A DNA stretch of 64,000 nt from Morella rubra (GCA_003952965.2 CM025850.1:16350058-16414057), one strand, 5' to 3'; numbered from the stretch's first letter, positions 12,050-24,314 are shown. Translations and numbers: made by a program. Notes: generated by a model from the sequence alone, not told the origin.

Positions 12050-12454
12050 AATACCAACCAACACAAAAGTAACAAACGAATAATATTACGTATAAATTGC
12101 ACCAATCCGACCAACCCAAATATCCCACCAATGCACAACAATATCACATAAAAACTGAAACAGCCAATAAGGGTGGGAAACAGCAATATCACAACGTAAA
12201 AACAACAACCGAACCTGATGGGTCAAGTTTGGGTCAGCCCAGAACGACCTGGGTCAAATATGGATCAACCCAAAACAGGCCATCCCAAGAACGAAATCAC
12301 TCTGGGCTCAGGTTGCATCTGCTGCCGTGATGTCGAGTGCCAAATGCCACGGGAACGACAAGCGAGGCAGCGACCCCCACCAGACACAATAGAACTTGCC
12401 AGCGATCACCAGGAGTGCCGCTAGCCACCACAGAAGCCACCACACACAACAGAA

Positions 12455-12627
12455 CTTCGCCGGCGACAAAAAAAAAAAAACATCGGAAGCAATCGAAATC
12501 AACCCCAACAATCACAGAGTTCACTAGATAGCAAGAACAACCATGTCGCCGGCGACAAAGAACACGCCGGAAGCAACCGAAATCAACCCCAACATTCAGA
12601 GTTCACCAGAAAACAAGAACAACCATG
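12455..12627. repeat. Tandem repeat in the Copia B leader
   Basis: Two units of about 85 bp, each starting TCGCCGGCGACAAA, continuing GGAAGCAA-CGAAATCAACCCCAACA and ending AAGAACAACCATG. They lie in the untranslated leader of about 850 bp between the primer-binding site and gag. The first unit has a long poly-A expansion. Confidence 0.75.
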
Positions 12628-12895
12628 CGGAGCCACCAACACCAAATAGAACGACAAAATAACCAGAACATCAGCAGCCGTTTATCGGATCTGCTGTTCT
12701 CCAACCAACAACGATGGGGATGACACGTTGATTGTGGACCACTCGTGCCATCCCCTTCAGCTAACGGGCATCAGCCCTCAGACTATAATTGAACAAAAAA
12801 ATAGAGAAGAAAAATATTCTAAGTGATAAAGAAAGAAAGGAACGAAAGAGAAGTCAGGAAGGGGGAAGCAGCTTTTACCAAACCCTAGTAACCAT

Positions 12896-12907
12896 GCTCT
12901 GATACCA
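12896..12907 (-). promoter_or_regulatory. Copia B primer-binding site
   Basis: On the minus strand TGGTATCAGAGC abuts the LTR. It is complementary to the 3' end of initiator methionine tRNA, the usual primer of plant copia elements. Confidence 0.85.
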
Positions 12908-13052
12908 TATTAGGGTTTAGCAAAATTAGGAGAAAGCGATGAATCCTCTTTCCCTTCAACATCTCTTATATATAGAATAGGAGAATCATATAATAGGCAA
13001 AGCATTAAACACAAAAGATTATTTCTCTCAATACATCAAACTTTCCTTAACA
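12908..13052 (-). repeat. Copia B 5' LTR
   Basis: About 145 bp. On the minus strand it starts TGTTAAGGAAAG and ends CCCTAATA, a slightly mutated TGTTA...TAACA type. It is directly followed by the primer-binding site. The outer edge is inferred from where the LINE reading frame (IHLSMS) breaks. Confidence 0.65.
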
Positions 13053-14110
13053 CTCATACTCAAATGAATTTTAGAGATGGCATCCGCATGTTCAGGAATA
13101 AAAAGAGACCGAAGGAGGCTGCGATTCCACTGGCCAATAACAAGATCTATAAGGTCAGCCACAACAGAAACCTCCAAATCATTAGGTACAGTGTTGGGAG
13201 ATGGTTTGAAGCCCGGAATTGAAGGGATCCAAGGATCCCTCCAAATCGCCACATCTTCCCCCATTGCTAATCAAAAAACAAAATCCCTTCTCAAAAAATT
13301 TTCTCATGTGCAGAATCCCCTTCCATATCCATGAAGCCTGCGGGTACCCTTCAGCCTCCCAAAAACTAATCTGATGCAAATATTTCCCTTTCAGGAAATT
13401 GACCCAAAGGTTCAGACTATTACTAGCCACAGACCAAGCTAACTTGGTGAGCAAAGAAATGTTAAAATCATAAGAAATACGAAAGCCTAAACCCCCTTCA
13501 GATTTAGAGATGCACATCGAACTCCAAGATTTTAAAGACAAATTATGAGACTTCTCAGGATTGTGACCCCACCAAAAATTTTGAGACCTTGATCAACCTC
13601 CAAACTACAAGATCTAGGCATTTCAACAAAATTCATAGAGTAAGCAAGTAAAGGAGTTGCTACACTACGAATTAAAGTACCTCTACCCGCTTCAGATAAA
13701 AGCTTTGCTCTCCAGCCCAAAAGTTTATCCAAAAGTCTATCTTTCAAATCTGCCATAGCCAACTGTTTAGATCGAGGAAACAACAAAGGAAGACCAAGAT
13801 GTTTGGCCTTAGCCGGCATTTTCTTAAGATTTAGAAAATCACAAATTGGAAGAATAGCAGCCCCATTAAAGTTCTTGTTGGAATGGATAAAAGACTTAGC
13901 CCTATTAATTTTTTGCCCCAACCAGCTCATATACAACTCCAAACAGCCGTCCAAAGCTTCAACATCACACATGGTGGCTGTCACAAAAAGAAGAAGATCG
14001 TTTGCAAATAAGAGGTGTGAAATAACAGGATCACTCCGCCCAATCTTAATACCTCTAATGCGACCAGCCCCTTCCTACCTAAGGAGAAGCCGACACAAAA
14101 TTTCAGAACA
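13053..14110 (-). pseudogene. LINE (non-LTR retrotransposon) reverse transcriptase relic
   Basis: Minus-strand pieces read as the C-terminal half of a plant L1-type RT. A palm motif sits just upstream of 13984 (SHLLFANDLLLF, where the usual catalytic FADD is changed to FAND). It is followed by GQKINRAKS, HLGLPLLF, KLLGWRAKLLSEAGRGTLIRSV, then ISKSEGGLGFR and the GEDVAIWRDPWI segment seen before the zinc-binding domain. Frames switch near 13532 and 13182. The endonuclease and N-terminal RT are absent. The C-terminus is cut by Copia B at 13053. It is inactive on sequence grounds. Confidence 0.85.
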
Positions 14111-14785
14111 AACTACAAATAATAATAGGTTTGGCTCCGGAAAGAAAAAAAAAGGTCGTTACTGTAATCATGTTAAAATAGTATTACCTTTTCTACTACT
14201 GTAGGATAAGAAGCAGCTTTGTTCTGTGAGCCTTTGTTTACAAGGTCACATTCTGTTATTTCGTTAAAAAGGTCCTCCCTATGATCTTCTTGGCAACAGA
14301 TCCAATAATGTCTCTAATGTCATTTTTCAGAAGAAATTGCTAGCCGTGAACATGAAAACCACTCATTACAGGTGGGTAGTCACCTTTTCATTCCGTGAAT
14401 GGTGAACCCTTTCTCCCTCTACCCTGCAAACATGGGGTTGATCTTACCTTGGGCTGACCTACCAGTATAAGATGCATTCAAATTATGAATCTTCTGCGCA
14501 TTTGATTTGGCTAAGTAATCAACTGTTCTATCTTCTAGATGTTGGAGAATTTCTCTCATTACCTCAAAGAGTAAGTTTTTGAGATTTGATTGTCTACTGC
14601 TTGACCCACTATTGCATGATGATGAAAATATTTCTCTCATTTCTCTCATTGTCACTGATAAATAAAAAATAGTTCGGTCGAGGAGAGCACCCAACTACTA
14701 GAAATTTGTTTGAATCATGATGGAATTCAATATGAACAGTATCTTTTGCAGCTATTTACTTGATAATACAACCTAATGCTATTAT
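14110..14785. other. Unassigned sequence with one minus-strand open frame
   Basis: A 91-codon minus-strand frame (14419-14694) is open but matches nothing I recognise. It is rich in Ser, Asn and Leu and has two MRE repeats. It could be a transposase exon relic, and there is no firm evidence that it is a gene. Confidence 0.35.
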
Positions 14786-15149
14786 CACTACAAGAAAAAA
14801 GACTTTAGGTGTCAAAAAATTTGTCACCCAAAGTGCTAATTTCGTCAACTAATGTTTTGGGTGACAAAATCGAGTTGTCGTCTGATTTGTCACCTAAAGT
14901 CCGTCAGCCAATGTTTTAGGTGACGATTTTGGTGTTTTGTCACTCAAAACCATTTGGACGGTTTATCATACCGTCCGAACAATTTTGGATATTGACGAAA
15001 TTGAAAATCATCATGCCTAGTACACTCCATCCGTTCGCATGACCAGAAGCGCTTCTTATTCCAATTGTCTAGCCCTTATCTCCTCAATCTGTAATTTGGC
15101 CTCCTCCAATCTTCGGGACAAATTAACGGACGATGCTAATGAAGATGAT

Positions 15150-15660
15150 CCAACAAACCGTACTAAACAACCTAAACCTCACATGTAGCCCGCTTTCATC
15201 CCCAACACCTCAGCAAAGATCTCCACTTCAGTGTATGACTTTCCCTTTGACTCGTGCTGCAACTGTAATGCCTCCATTTTTTCCGGCAAAATTAGAAAAG
15301 ATAAAATTAGCACATATAAAACATAAACGCATACAAATGCATCATTAAATCTAACGTTATAACTTACAAAATTTTTCTGTGCATCTTCTGATGTCCACAT
15401 GTCATCCTTATTAGTATGCGTCTTTTTATACAGCAATGCAAGACTAATCTCACCAGATTCTGGATTTTTCTGTACACCAAAAAAATATAGAACGTGCATA
15501 TTAAAATACCTAAGTTATTTATTTAAGTAATAATTAATAAAAATGTAAATTTATTACTTACTAACAACGCTCTCGTGCGTTGGAAGGACCTTGCTCCCGA
15601 TATGTGTACAATCTTCGACTTAGCTCTATTCTCCTTGTTGATTGCATTCCTCCTCTGCGT
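15150..15660 (-). pseudogene. Transposase_24-like (tnpA-type) relic of CACTA 1
   Basis: The minus-strand frame has NPESGEISLALLYKKTHTNK, then the segment EKMEALQLQHESKGKSYTEV ending in IFAEVLGMKAGY. This is the Transposase_24 pattern of plant En/Spm elements: a G-x-P-x-x-x-E-x-x-x-x-T-H core, then E-K-M and V-L-G-x-x-x-G-Y. An AT-rich stretch reading FVCVYVLYVLILSFLIL separates the two parts and is probably an intron. It lies downstream of tnp2 on the same strand, the expected order. No complete gene could be assembled by eye. Confidence 0.65.
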
Positions 15661-16547
15661 TATACATTTACAGTTGTTACCACAATTAATAATAAGATAA
15701 AATAAATGTTGAGGATGAAATTAAAATGTTTAACCTGAAATTCCTCACCGCGAATAAATCACAGACACAGTCCATTCTTCCTTGTTCAGGGATCATCTTC
15801 TCTTCTAACCATTTCTTTGGAATTGAACATAATGCTGGAACATTATATTTTTGTGCATCATGTACGTATGTTCATCGTAGACGTCATAGTGATGCGATCC
15901 TCAGCTCAGCCATAATCTAGTTGGAAGTCATCCTTAACATATATAAAAGTTAGTATGTATAAAAGTTTCAACAATTAAAATTTAATAAATTATACTTACC
16001 AACACTCGGTTCATCACATACGATTTAACATCATCAGGGACCTCCTTCTACTTACTCGCCTTAAATGGGACATGTTGTTGAACAAGCACACCAATATGAC
16101 TCGAGAGCATTGAGGACGCCTTGTCATCACTGCCCGTACGTCCATCAGGGATATGGACAGTCAGCTTTCCTCCGGTACAAGCCTTGAATAAGGCAATCCC
16201 GTACTACCGTGTGTCTGATTCTACCTCTACGTAAGTCAGTTAAGCATAGAAATTTAAAAGTCATAATATTTAATCAAGATTGATGGGGTAAGATACTAAC
16301 ATGCACAACTACTTTGGGCGCCTACTGGACTGGCTGTGGCAGAGGACGGTAATTCGTTCCTATCCTAAGTAAAGGACCCGACACTGCTAGTGTACCGGGA
16401 CTACTCTCAGCTCGAACTGATGAATCTCACCGAAGACGTTTCCCTTCCGCTGGCATGATGTAGTCCTGTGACCAAATAAATCAATATTAAAGAATAAAAA
16501 TGAATATAAAATAGAAACGTGAAGTAAATTGAAATGATAAAGTTACT

Positions 16548-17905
16548 TTAGTCCTCAGAGTCATATTCTTCAGAATCACTACATTCTTCACTGAATAATT
16601 CTGAGGAATCATCGCTTCCTTCTACTTCACATTGTTGTGGACCATTCTCATCGGTTACCAGCACATTAGCCTTGACGTGTTTAATGTTCATCTTTCCCAT
16701 ATACCTCTCCATTGGATACATCCACCAAAATTGAACTGGACCCCTAAGTTTCACCTTCCAAGGTAAATGAATAGTTAAATGAACCATAATAGTAAAAAAT
16801 GGCGGGAATATATGTTCCAACTTGCAAAAAATCATTTCGATGTCTTTCTGTAACTGGTCCACAACATCTAAACGTATTGTTCTTGAGCATAAGTCTCTGA
16901 AGAATAAGCTCAACTCAGTCAATGTTGTACATACTTTGTTTCCTAACAACCCATGTATCATTGCCAGTAACAGTCGTTGTAACAAGATGTGTGAATCGTG
17001 ACTCTTCAAACCCATTATCTTCCCTTCTTTTATATTCACGCACAGGATATGTTACAGGCGTATCCATCCGGAAACTTGACACCCTTCAGCCATTCACAAT
17101 ACTTCTTACATTCATCCTTCATTAAAGTAAATAATGCTTGAGGCATCACCTCTTGCTGACCCTGAACTTGCAAATGCAACTCCTTTTTAATGCCCATTGT
17201 CCTTCGTCTTACCTTCGACATTCATCAAAGTTCCCAATATATTGTCACAAATATTCTTCTCTATGTGCATGACATCCAAATTATGTCAAAGTTTCAAATC
17301 TGACCAGTACGCAACTCAAAGAATATGCTGCGATTTGTCCAACTTAACTCATTGTCAGCCGTTTTCTCTTCTTCTGAGTCTTCCCAAACGAACATAACGG
17401 TACCGATTCAAGTTGTTGAAGTATCTCCTCTCCAGTGACTTCTTCAGGCACTGCTCTGAACTCTTTTTTTTCGTCAAATATGTCGACATCATGCCTCCAC
17501 CAATGCGTCACGGGCAAATACCGACAATGTCCCAAAAAACAATGTTTGCCCCCATGTTTCAACCAAAATGACATTGTGTTCGCATTGCAATTAGGGCATG
17601 CTAACCATCCTTTCGTACTCCAACCCGAGAGATTACCATAAGCTGGGAAGTCATTTATTGTCCAAAGGAAAGCAGCATGCAACTTAAATTAACTTGACAC
17701 GGCCGCATCGTACGTCTACATTCCATTTTCCAACAAGTCCTTCAACCCATCTGTCAATGGCTGCAAGTAGACGTCGAATCATTCCCGGACTTCTTGGACC
17801 AGGAATAAGCAACAATAGCATGAAACTTGAGTCCTTTATACATTTCCAAGGCGGCAAATTGTAGGGAATTAGTACCACTGGCCATATACTATATGATAAG
17901 CTCAT
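16548..17905 (-). pseudogene. CACTA tnp2 transposase with DUF4218, broken
   Basis: Reading down the minus strand, 17905-17684 has WPVVLIPYNLPPWKC and LLLLIPGPRSPG. 17682-17344 has AAFLWTINDFPAYGNLSGWS, CPNCNANTMSFWLKHGGK and HCRYLPVTHWWR. These are core signatures of the plant transposase family tnp2 (the DDE-type catalytic protein of En/Spm). 17221-17039 and 17039-16548 continue with KYCEWLKGVKFPDGYA, IMGLKSHDSHILLQRLL, FPPFFTIMVHLTIHLPWKVK and PMERYMGKM, which is the DUF4218 domain that follows tnp2. Frames change at each boundary and the N-terminus upstream of 17905 is decayed, so it is a pseudogene. Confidence 0.85.
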
Positions 17906-18189
17906 GTTGCCAAACAGATTGAATCATCAGATGCCAAACCCAACCGGATGTTCCGAGATTCCCGACCAAACGGATTTAAGGCAAGTGTGTAATCTCAACG
18001 CTGAATGTGTATTCGAAGGAAAAAAGGAGATTTGCATTGAAATTTCTAAAGACATCTGTCACAATAGCAGATACAACTATGCACATTACGCATATTATAA
18101 ACTCAAACTGTCCATAAAGTGGACAATTCAAGAATTACACTGAGTTTGTTATTTGTACTCTTTGTAATTCTTAAACGGGCGCTAAGGCT

Positions 18190-19100
18190 ACTAAATGAAT
18201 GTATGAACATAATAGCAAAAACCGTTCGAACTTGTTGAAAACCGTCCAAACCAAAATTTAGCATTCGGACGCCTTTAGCAAAGCGTCTGAACTAGAAATA
18301 AACATCTGGACTGTGCAACCCGTCCAGACTGTGATTGTCGAACAAGACAGTGACTACATTTTCACCAAAAATTCATGCCAAAATCAATCCAAATCATAAA
18401 CACTTCAATATAAACAGATCACAACCAACCCCAAACTCAATTGCTATCATTTTAGACCCTAAAAACTCAAAAAACACATGCTTTGATATCCTAAAATCCA
18501 TGCTTTTCATCCTAATACAAAAGAAATTTTAAAACTCACTAACCTCAAATGCAATCCAATGCAAAATCCCAATTGAGTTGCTCATTCCACACCCTTTTCA
18601 ATGAGATTGACGTCCAAAATCAGTTCCCCTCTTCTCCTCTTACTCAAATCTCTTAAATTTCTTAGATTTTGCCGTTTTTCCTATATTGTTTGGGATTTCG
18701 CTTCTTTCAAATGAATACTAATCATTCGGACGCCATTTATACCGTGCGGATGCCTACGTATAAAAGTTTTCAAGGGAACAGATGACGCCAAAAATTTTAA
18801 CACCGTTCGGACTCCTATATTTACGTCCTAATGCGAGCTTACATTTGTTGACACCATTTTATAAATAACCAAACGACAGTGTTTGATCGCCATCAAAAGT
18901 GTCTGATTCCCACCTAGGATGTCCGAACGCTCCCCCGCTCACCACACCGTTTTAGTAATCCTCAAACAACGACGTTCGGTCGTAAACATCAAAGTCTGGA
19001 CCCTCTCCATAACAGTTCGGACATTTATTTCAACACAATATGACAACGTTCAAGCTTATAGTAAACCGTCCGAATGGTTAGGTCCACCGTCTGGACGGTT
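18190..19100. repeat. CGTCCGAAC/GTCTGGACGG motif array, inner block
   Basis: Many copies of a 9-10 bp motif (CCGTTCGAAC, CCGTCCAAAC, CGTCTGAAC, GTCCGAACG) in both orientations at irregular spacing, with no coding sequence. It lies between the tnp2 relic and the open frames at 19.5-20.5 kb. Confidence 0.75.
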
Positions 19101-19799
19101 ATTGGCGATTTTTTTTTTAGATCTCATACAATTCAATTTATTACTGAGTTTTAAAAAACCAACGTTAATTAATAATATAAATAACCTTAAGTGTTTTAGA
19201 TAGTAGTTTGGAAGTTTGAAAGAGTGTAACATAATTAGAAACATAACATAAAAAAATAATGTTGTATTTAGTTCTAATAAATAGAAATAATATAGCTGAA
19301 ATAACATAAATATATGAAACGTCCTCAAAACATAATATAAACAAAATAACATTAAATAAAATCCTAATACATGTCCTCACATAATATAAAAGTAACTATC
19401 CTCAAAACATAATAAAAAAAAACCAATGTCATAATAAAACTGAATAAATACAGACAACTAAAAATCATCACCATCGTCAATCACTGGTCAACTTAAGAAC
19501 GTCACGGACTCGACGAAGGTGCTCCTCTATCAGCACGACCCACTGAGTCAAGGGAAAGAGCTCCACATTGGTTGCCACGCCATTCAGGACCTCCTTAAGC
19601 GTAGCGACCTCCTTCTTCCACCCAGCGTCCATGTCCGCAACCTCCTACTCCAAAGCTGTCAGCCGACCACTGATATCACTGACCATGCTATGGGTGGGCT
19701 GCAAGACTGATTGCAAGTCAGCTGCATGTCCATCCAACCCGTTTGCTGTTCCCCAAGTCTATCATGCCATCCTCAGGCTGGCTGCCGCGTCGTCTAACC

Positions 19800-20456
19800 T
19801 AGCAACTCGAGCGGCATTCAGTGCTCAGCATGTCTGGGCCAACGACTTCGAGAGCGTTGTCTTGTTGATTGCCCCAAATGGAACCACCTTCGGCTCGTCA
19901 GCACCCTCGGTCAGAAGAACCCCATACGGCAATAAAATCTGAGCATCAGTCTTCAAGGCTTCTGCACGAATAGATTGGTAGATATATGATGTCATATCAA
20001 CAGGTACCCCCCGTACAACTACCAGATACATGAACTCAACACGGCCATAAGATAGCTCCGTGGTGTGCTTCTTCGGGTCAATGGTAGAACATAGGATCAG
20101 ATGCATGATACATCAAAAAGGATGCAGCTGCCCATGTATCATGTAGCTTCCGTCCAAAATAGTAGTATCCTCGCCCAGCATATTCAGAAAACCTCAGCCT
20201 TAGTAGGCCGGCCCTCCTCAATCAATGGCAGGTTTGGAAATGCAGTCAAATTCCTTTCGTAGTTCAAGAATCTCTCTAGCTCGTCCGGGGAGAATGTGAT
20301 CGTAACATTATGGACGGTGACCTCCATACTAGGCTCTGCGAGGTCCCTCGCCTCCAAGATAGCACAATAGAACTCCCGCACCATGTTCTTCGATGCATAG
20401 CCGGTCCTCCAGATGAATGGAAGCCAACCTACCTGCTCTACCACCTCGGGAAGCAT
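19800..20456 (-). pseudogene. Plant-transposon-associated protein relic in CACTA 1
   Basis: Two open minus-strand pieces. 20456-20184 contains VREFYCAILEARDL, then VTVHNVTITFSPDELERFLN. 20106-19825 contains LSYGRVEFMYLVVVRGVPVD and LLPYGVLLTEGA. The pattern of FY, then a short beta-rich segment with V-x-F-S-P-x-x-x-x-x-F-L, then a later G-x-V-x-x-x-x-L-V-V-x-G resembles the domain annotated as 'putative plant transposon protein', often found next to CACTA and retroelement genes. The role is unknown. The two parts are in different frames and there is no convincing start codon. A related set of pieces lies at 33950-35060. Confidence 0.45.
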
Positions 20457-20629
20457 CCAATCCTCAAATTGAAGATCTTAGAAATCCTCTAACTTGATGT
20501 CCCGCTCGACAACAATTGAGGGGACAAGATGATTGCTCTATGCTACTCCACCGTTAAAGCTGAAGGTTCCTCCTCCTCAACTTGATTGTTGGTACGCTGA
20601 CGTTTGCTCATTTTTTAAGAATCTGCAAA

Positions 20630-21965
20630 AAATGTTCGAACGGTTAAAATGGGTTCACAAGGTTAGTAAAACGTCCATATTGCTGAAACAGGGCATCCGG
20701 ACGACATTAAATTGTCATCATATTTATGTGAAACACAACAAAGTGTCCGAACATTGTTAGATAGCCGTCTGAATGCACAAAATCGAAATAGCCTATTTAA
20801 ATTTAATAAAATCAACGTCCGGACCAAAGATTAAAATGAAAACGTATCCATTTGGATACTATACGATGTCCGAACAGCCTATCAAGCGTCCGAACCAAAT
20901 ATATCCCAAGACGACAATGTATCCCTGTGGGACACTAAAGGCGTCCGAACCACGTTATATTGTCGTCTGAACGAATAACAACAAAGAGAACTATTTAAAT
21001 TTAATATAAACTCCGTCTAGACCGCATCGTAAAGTGTCCAGACCAATTATTAAAATGTCAAAGTATCAATTTGGGATACTACGTAGTGTTCGAATGACTT
21101 TATCAAGCGTCCAAATGCTGCGAGGAAGATGACCGAGTTAACTTAGCCATGGCAACCTCCCCACACTACCAAAAGCACTACCAACTCACAAATAAATACA
21201 CTTAAAATAATCTTAACACTTAACACAATGTATATCGACGTAAAAATCAATCAAAAAACACAATGTAGTATACAAAAAATAGAATTGAAATACTATACAT
21301 AAACTATAAAAAAAAAAATTAAGGCTAAAATCATGTTAAAAATCAACAAAACATACCTGGATGTGATAAGAATGTCGACGGAATGAGTTTACGTCAAGAT
21401 TTGGGAAGAAAATAGGCAAGGGTGGAGAGAGTTTTGAGTATAAAATGTTCGGTTTAAATGAAAATGTCGAACTGTTTGACATTTCATCATTTTTCAACGA
21501 CGTCCGGACGGTATTGATATCTTCTGGACGTATTTTTGTACACGTGGCCCAAGGAACGTACTCCGTATTAAATGCCAAAATTTAAACCATTTAAAACGGT
21601 TTGACACATTAAAAGCATCCGGACAGCATAGTATGCGTGTGGACGGTTTTTCCCTGACTTCGCATGATGTGGAGGCACACGTTTGGCTAAATAAACGTCT
21701 GGATGGTATGTTACTTGTTTGGACGGTGACAGCTACTTACAACCGTCATGTAACGTAAACACGTGTAAGACATGCAACGGTTACAATATCGTCTGGACGG
21801 TTGTCACAAACGTCCTAACGGCTGCTTTTAGTCATTGTGGTCTGGACGGCTTACTTTATGTGTGAACGCGTACTTCATTATACACGTGTATTAATTGATG
21901 CTGCCATAACGGTGTTCGGACAGTTATGGAAACCATCCGAATGGAAGCAGATTTATTTAGCTTGT
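20630..21965. repeat. CGTCCGAAC/GTCTGGACGG motif array, outer block
   Basis: A second dense set of the same short motifs in both orientations, for example near 20860-20960 and 21490-21960. It is most likely the 5' subterminal region of CACTA 1. Long stretches here lack open frames. Confidence 0.75.
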
Positions 21966-22709
21966 TAAACACTCAATTTGATTTACTTCCCTAAACTTAA
22001 TTTATTTAAATAATTTAATTTACATAATTAATTTACTTCACTTAATTTAATTTTACTAAAATAATTTAATTTACTTTGCTCAATTTCATATTGTAATTTC
22101 ATACAAATTTTTAACTTAATTTACTTATTTTGAATACATAAAAAAAAAATTTTGTTAAGCATACTTTTATATTAAACATTCGTTATAACTAATCACCCTT
22201 TTAATTGTAATTACAATCTAATTGCACTAACCGTTACAATCTAATTACACTAACCGTTCCGTTAAAATAGCACTCGTACTAATCACCCATTTAATTACAC
22301 TAATAATCTGTTTTAATTGTAATAAATTTAAACTAATGGAAAAACATAATTAATATAGAATATCAAACATAATTAATATAAATCGCAACATCTTTAATGT
22401 TACTTCAAATACGCAAAATCAAGGATTCGAATCCCAAATTCCTCAATCAACTAAAAATTAAGAGCAATCTACCATTGGGAGCCACATTGCTTTGAGGAAG
22501 GATTTAAACGTCGAATAATTGAGGACCATTACGCACCTGTGTGATGGCATCATGATCCAATAAGCTATTGAGGTCTCAGTTGATGAATTTGGTTCTGTTG
22601 GTCTTCATGTGAGGATGAGAGAAGGGCTAGTGTATGTTAAAAGAAAAGATTAAAGGATAAAATGAAAATATTTAGAAGGTTTCATACTTATTATGTTCAC
22701 TTGTACAAC
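21966..22709. other. AT-rich stretch, no gene
   Basis: Very AT-rich with repeated TTTAATTTA and CTAACCGTTA words. No reading frame, TIR or RNA gene was recognised. Confidence 0.5.
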
Positions 22710-23105
22710 AAGGGGTAAAAGGGGCATAAAATGTCACCATGGGTCATGTGCACGCTTTTATGTCCAAAATGATGAAAATCCTGACGTCAGGGTGCAATAT
22801 GTAAGTAGATGGTAGTTAAAGGGTGAAATATTACCAAATTGGTAATATAGGGTGCAAAATGCTAGTATTCTAATACTTGGGGGACGAAAAATGTCTTTCC
22901 CCTAGGGTTAAAAGGGCATAAAATGTCACCATGAGTCAAATGTGTGTCACGTTACGCTTTTCTATCCAACTGATTGAAATCCTGAAGTCAGGGTGCAATT
23001 AGTAAATAGGTGGCAGTTGGGGGCGAAATATCACAAAATTAGTAATATAGGGTGCAAATTAAGTTTCAATACGTCAATAATTAGGGGGCAACAAATGTAT
23101 TTTTC
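22710..23105. repeat. Two head-to-tail copies of a MITE-arm-like unit of about 200 bp
   Basis: Unit 1 starts near 22712 and unit 2 near 22910. Both run AAAAGGGCATAAAATGTCACC, then CCTGA-GTCAGGGTGCAAT, then GGTAATATAGGGTGCAAA-like text and end in GGGGG(A/C)-ACGAAAAATGT-like text. The wording (AGGGTGCAA, GGGCGAAAT) recalls the arms of the inverted-repeat element at 23943-24314, but here both units point the same way. Confidence 0.65.
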
Positions 23106-23942
23106 CCTTTTTTATTTTTATTTTGAGTTACATCCAAGCATATAACTTCTCTCATGATTCAACTAATTAAAAGAAAAACATTAGTTTTTGCTTTAAACTA
23201 TGGGTAAAATATCATTTTGAATAATTACATTACTAATTTCGTCACATTAACCTCTTAAAATACTAAAATTAATCAATGTTCTAATGTCGACATTGTGCCA
23301 CATAGTCTATTTTTGTTCATTTCAACTCTAAGATCTTATTTGAAGACGAATATTGATGCATTTCAGTAGTTGATCAGATAAATATGAGAAAATGAGTAGT
23401 TAACATGTACCTGACATCTATGTAATAATTCAGGGACTAGAAATAAAGATTTTGTTTAATTAAGTTACAAATTCAAGTACGGTTCATTTACATTTTGAAC
23501 AACTTCTTGTTTGTTAGTTACTTACATGATTAGTTTATTATCTTTAACAGAAAATAAATTTCTCGATTCCAGTTTTATATGTTCTCATAATTTTTTTTGT
23601 CAAGTATTGATGTTCTTAATTATCGTAAAAGATTATATGGTCCTAGTTAATTTGATCAATTGCAATTAGAAACTTATACAACTAAATTTCGTTTACACTT
23701 TATTCGTGATAAATTATACGTAATTTGGTATATTAGTGGAGTTGATCATGTGTGCATAACATTAGAAAAAAATAGTATTTGACATTTTATGTTCTTGACT
23801 TACCACAGCCAAGTCAACCAACGTATTTTAGTTTAAATCTTAGAGCTAACATGTTTTATGTCCAATCCCAAGATGAATTCCGCGATTATCGCATATAATT
23901 GGAATTAAAAAAACAAGTCGAAATAACACAAAAATAAAATAG
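23106..23942. other. No gene recognised
   Basis: AT-rich intergenic sequence with no frame, repeat terminus or RNA structure that I can support. Confidence 0.5.
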
Positions 23943-24314
23943 TTAAATACACTTTTCTCCCGTGACTATTGAGGTTCTGACACTACACACCTCAAATTAT
24001 CAATTTTGTTATATTTTCGCCCCTCAAATACCAACTATTTACACTTTGCACCCCCTACTGTTAATTTGGACGGAAATTGCTATTTTTGTTTTGTGAAACG
24101 ATGATTTTACCCTTATAATTTTTTATAATTATATTTTGTATGAGGTAAAATTGTCATTTCACTAAATCAAAATAGCAATTTCCGTCCAAATTAACGGTAG
24201 GGGATGCAGAGTGTAAACAGTTGGTAGTTGAGGGCGAAATGTAATGAAATTCATAATTTGGGGTGCAAAATGTTAGAACTCCAATAATTGAAGGCCGAAA
24301 CGTATATTTTTCCT
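23943..24314. mobile_element. Inverted-repeat (MITE-like) element
   Basis: About 370 bp made of two arms of roughly 150 bp that are reverse complements with mismatches. The left arm has TTGGACGGAAATTGC near 24070 and the right arm has GCAATTTCCGTCCAA near 24173. Further pairs are CACTTTGCACCCCCTAC with GTAGGGGATGCAGAGTG, and TACCAACT with AGTTGGTA. The loop of about 85 bp is AT-rich. No open frame. Superfamily is uncertain because no clean target duplication was seen. Confidence 0.8.

Larger units (their letters stand above)
7951..13052 (-). mobile_element. Ty1/copia element B, 3' end missing
   Basis: On the minus strand the order is 5' LTR, primer-binding site, long leader, gag, protease, integrase, reverse transcriptase, RNase H, which is the copia order. 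The 3' LTR and end of RNase H are absent because the sequence switches to the large LTR at 7950. The 5' LTR (12908-13052) borders a LINE relic, so Copia B inserted into a LINE. The right target-site bases would be CTCAT, but the partner site is lost, so the duplication cannot be confirmed. Confidence 0.88.
14786..21965 (-). mobile_element. Decayed CACTA (En/Spm) element 1
   Basis: The left terminus is CACTACAAGAAAAAAGAC at 14786, followed by TTTAGGTGAC/GTCACCTAAAG subterminal repeats to about 14950. Inside, on the minus strand, are remains of tnp2, DUF4218 and Transposase_24-like proteins. Two stretches (18190-19100 and 20630-21965) are packed with GTCCGAAC/GTTCGGAC and CCGTCTGGACGG motifs, the kind of short repeats that transposase binds. 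No clear right terminus (GTCTTTTTTCTTGTAGTG type) was found, so the right limit is the last motif cluster. The candidate 3-bp target site on the left is TAT. Confidence 0.75.

Noticed and set aside
14786..22200. A right terminus completing CACTA 1
   Set aside because: No TTGTAGTG-type end with a TAT duplication could be found. The right limit is left approximate.
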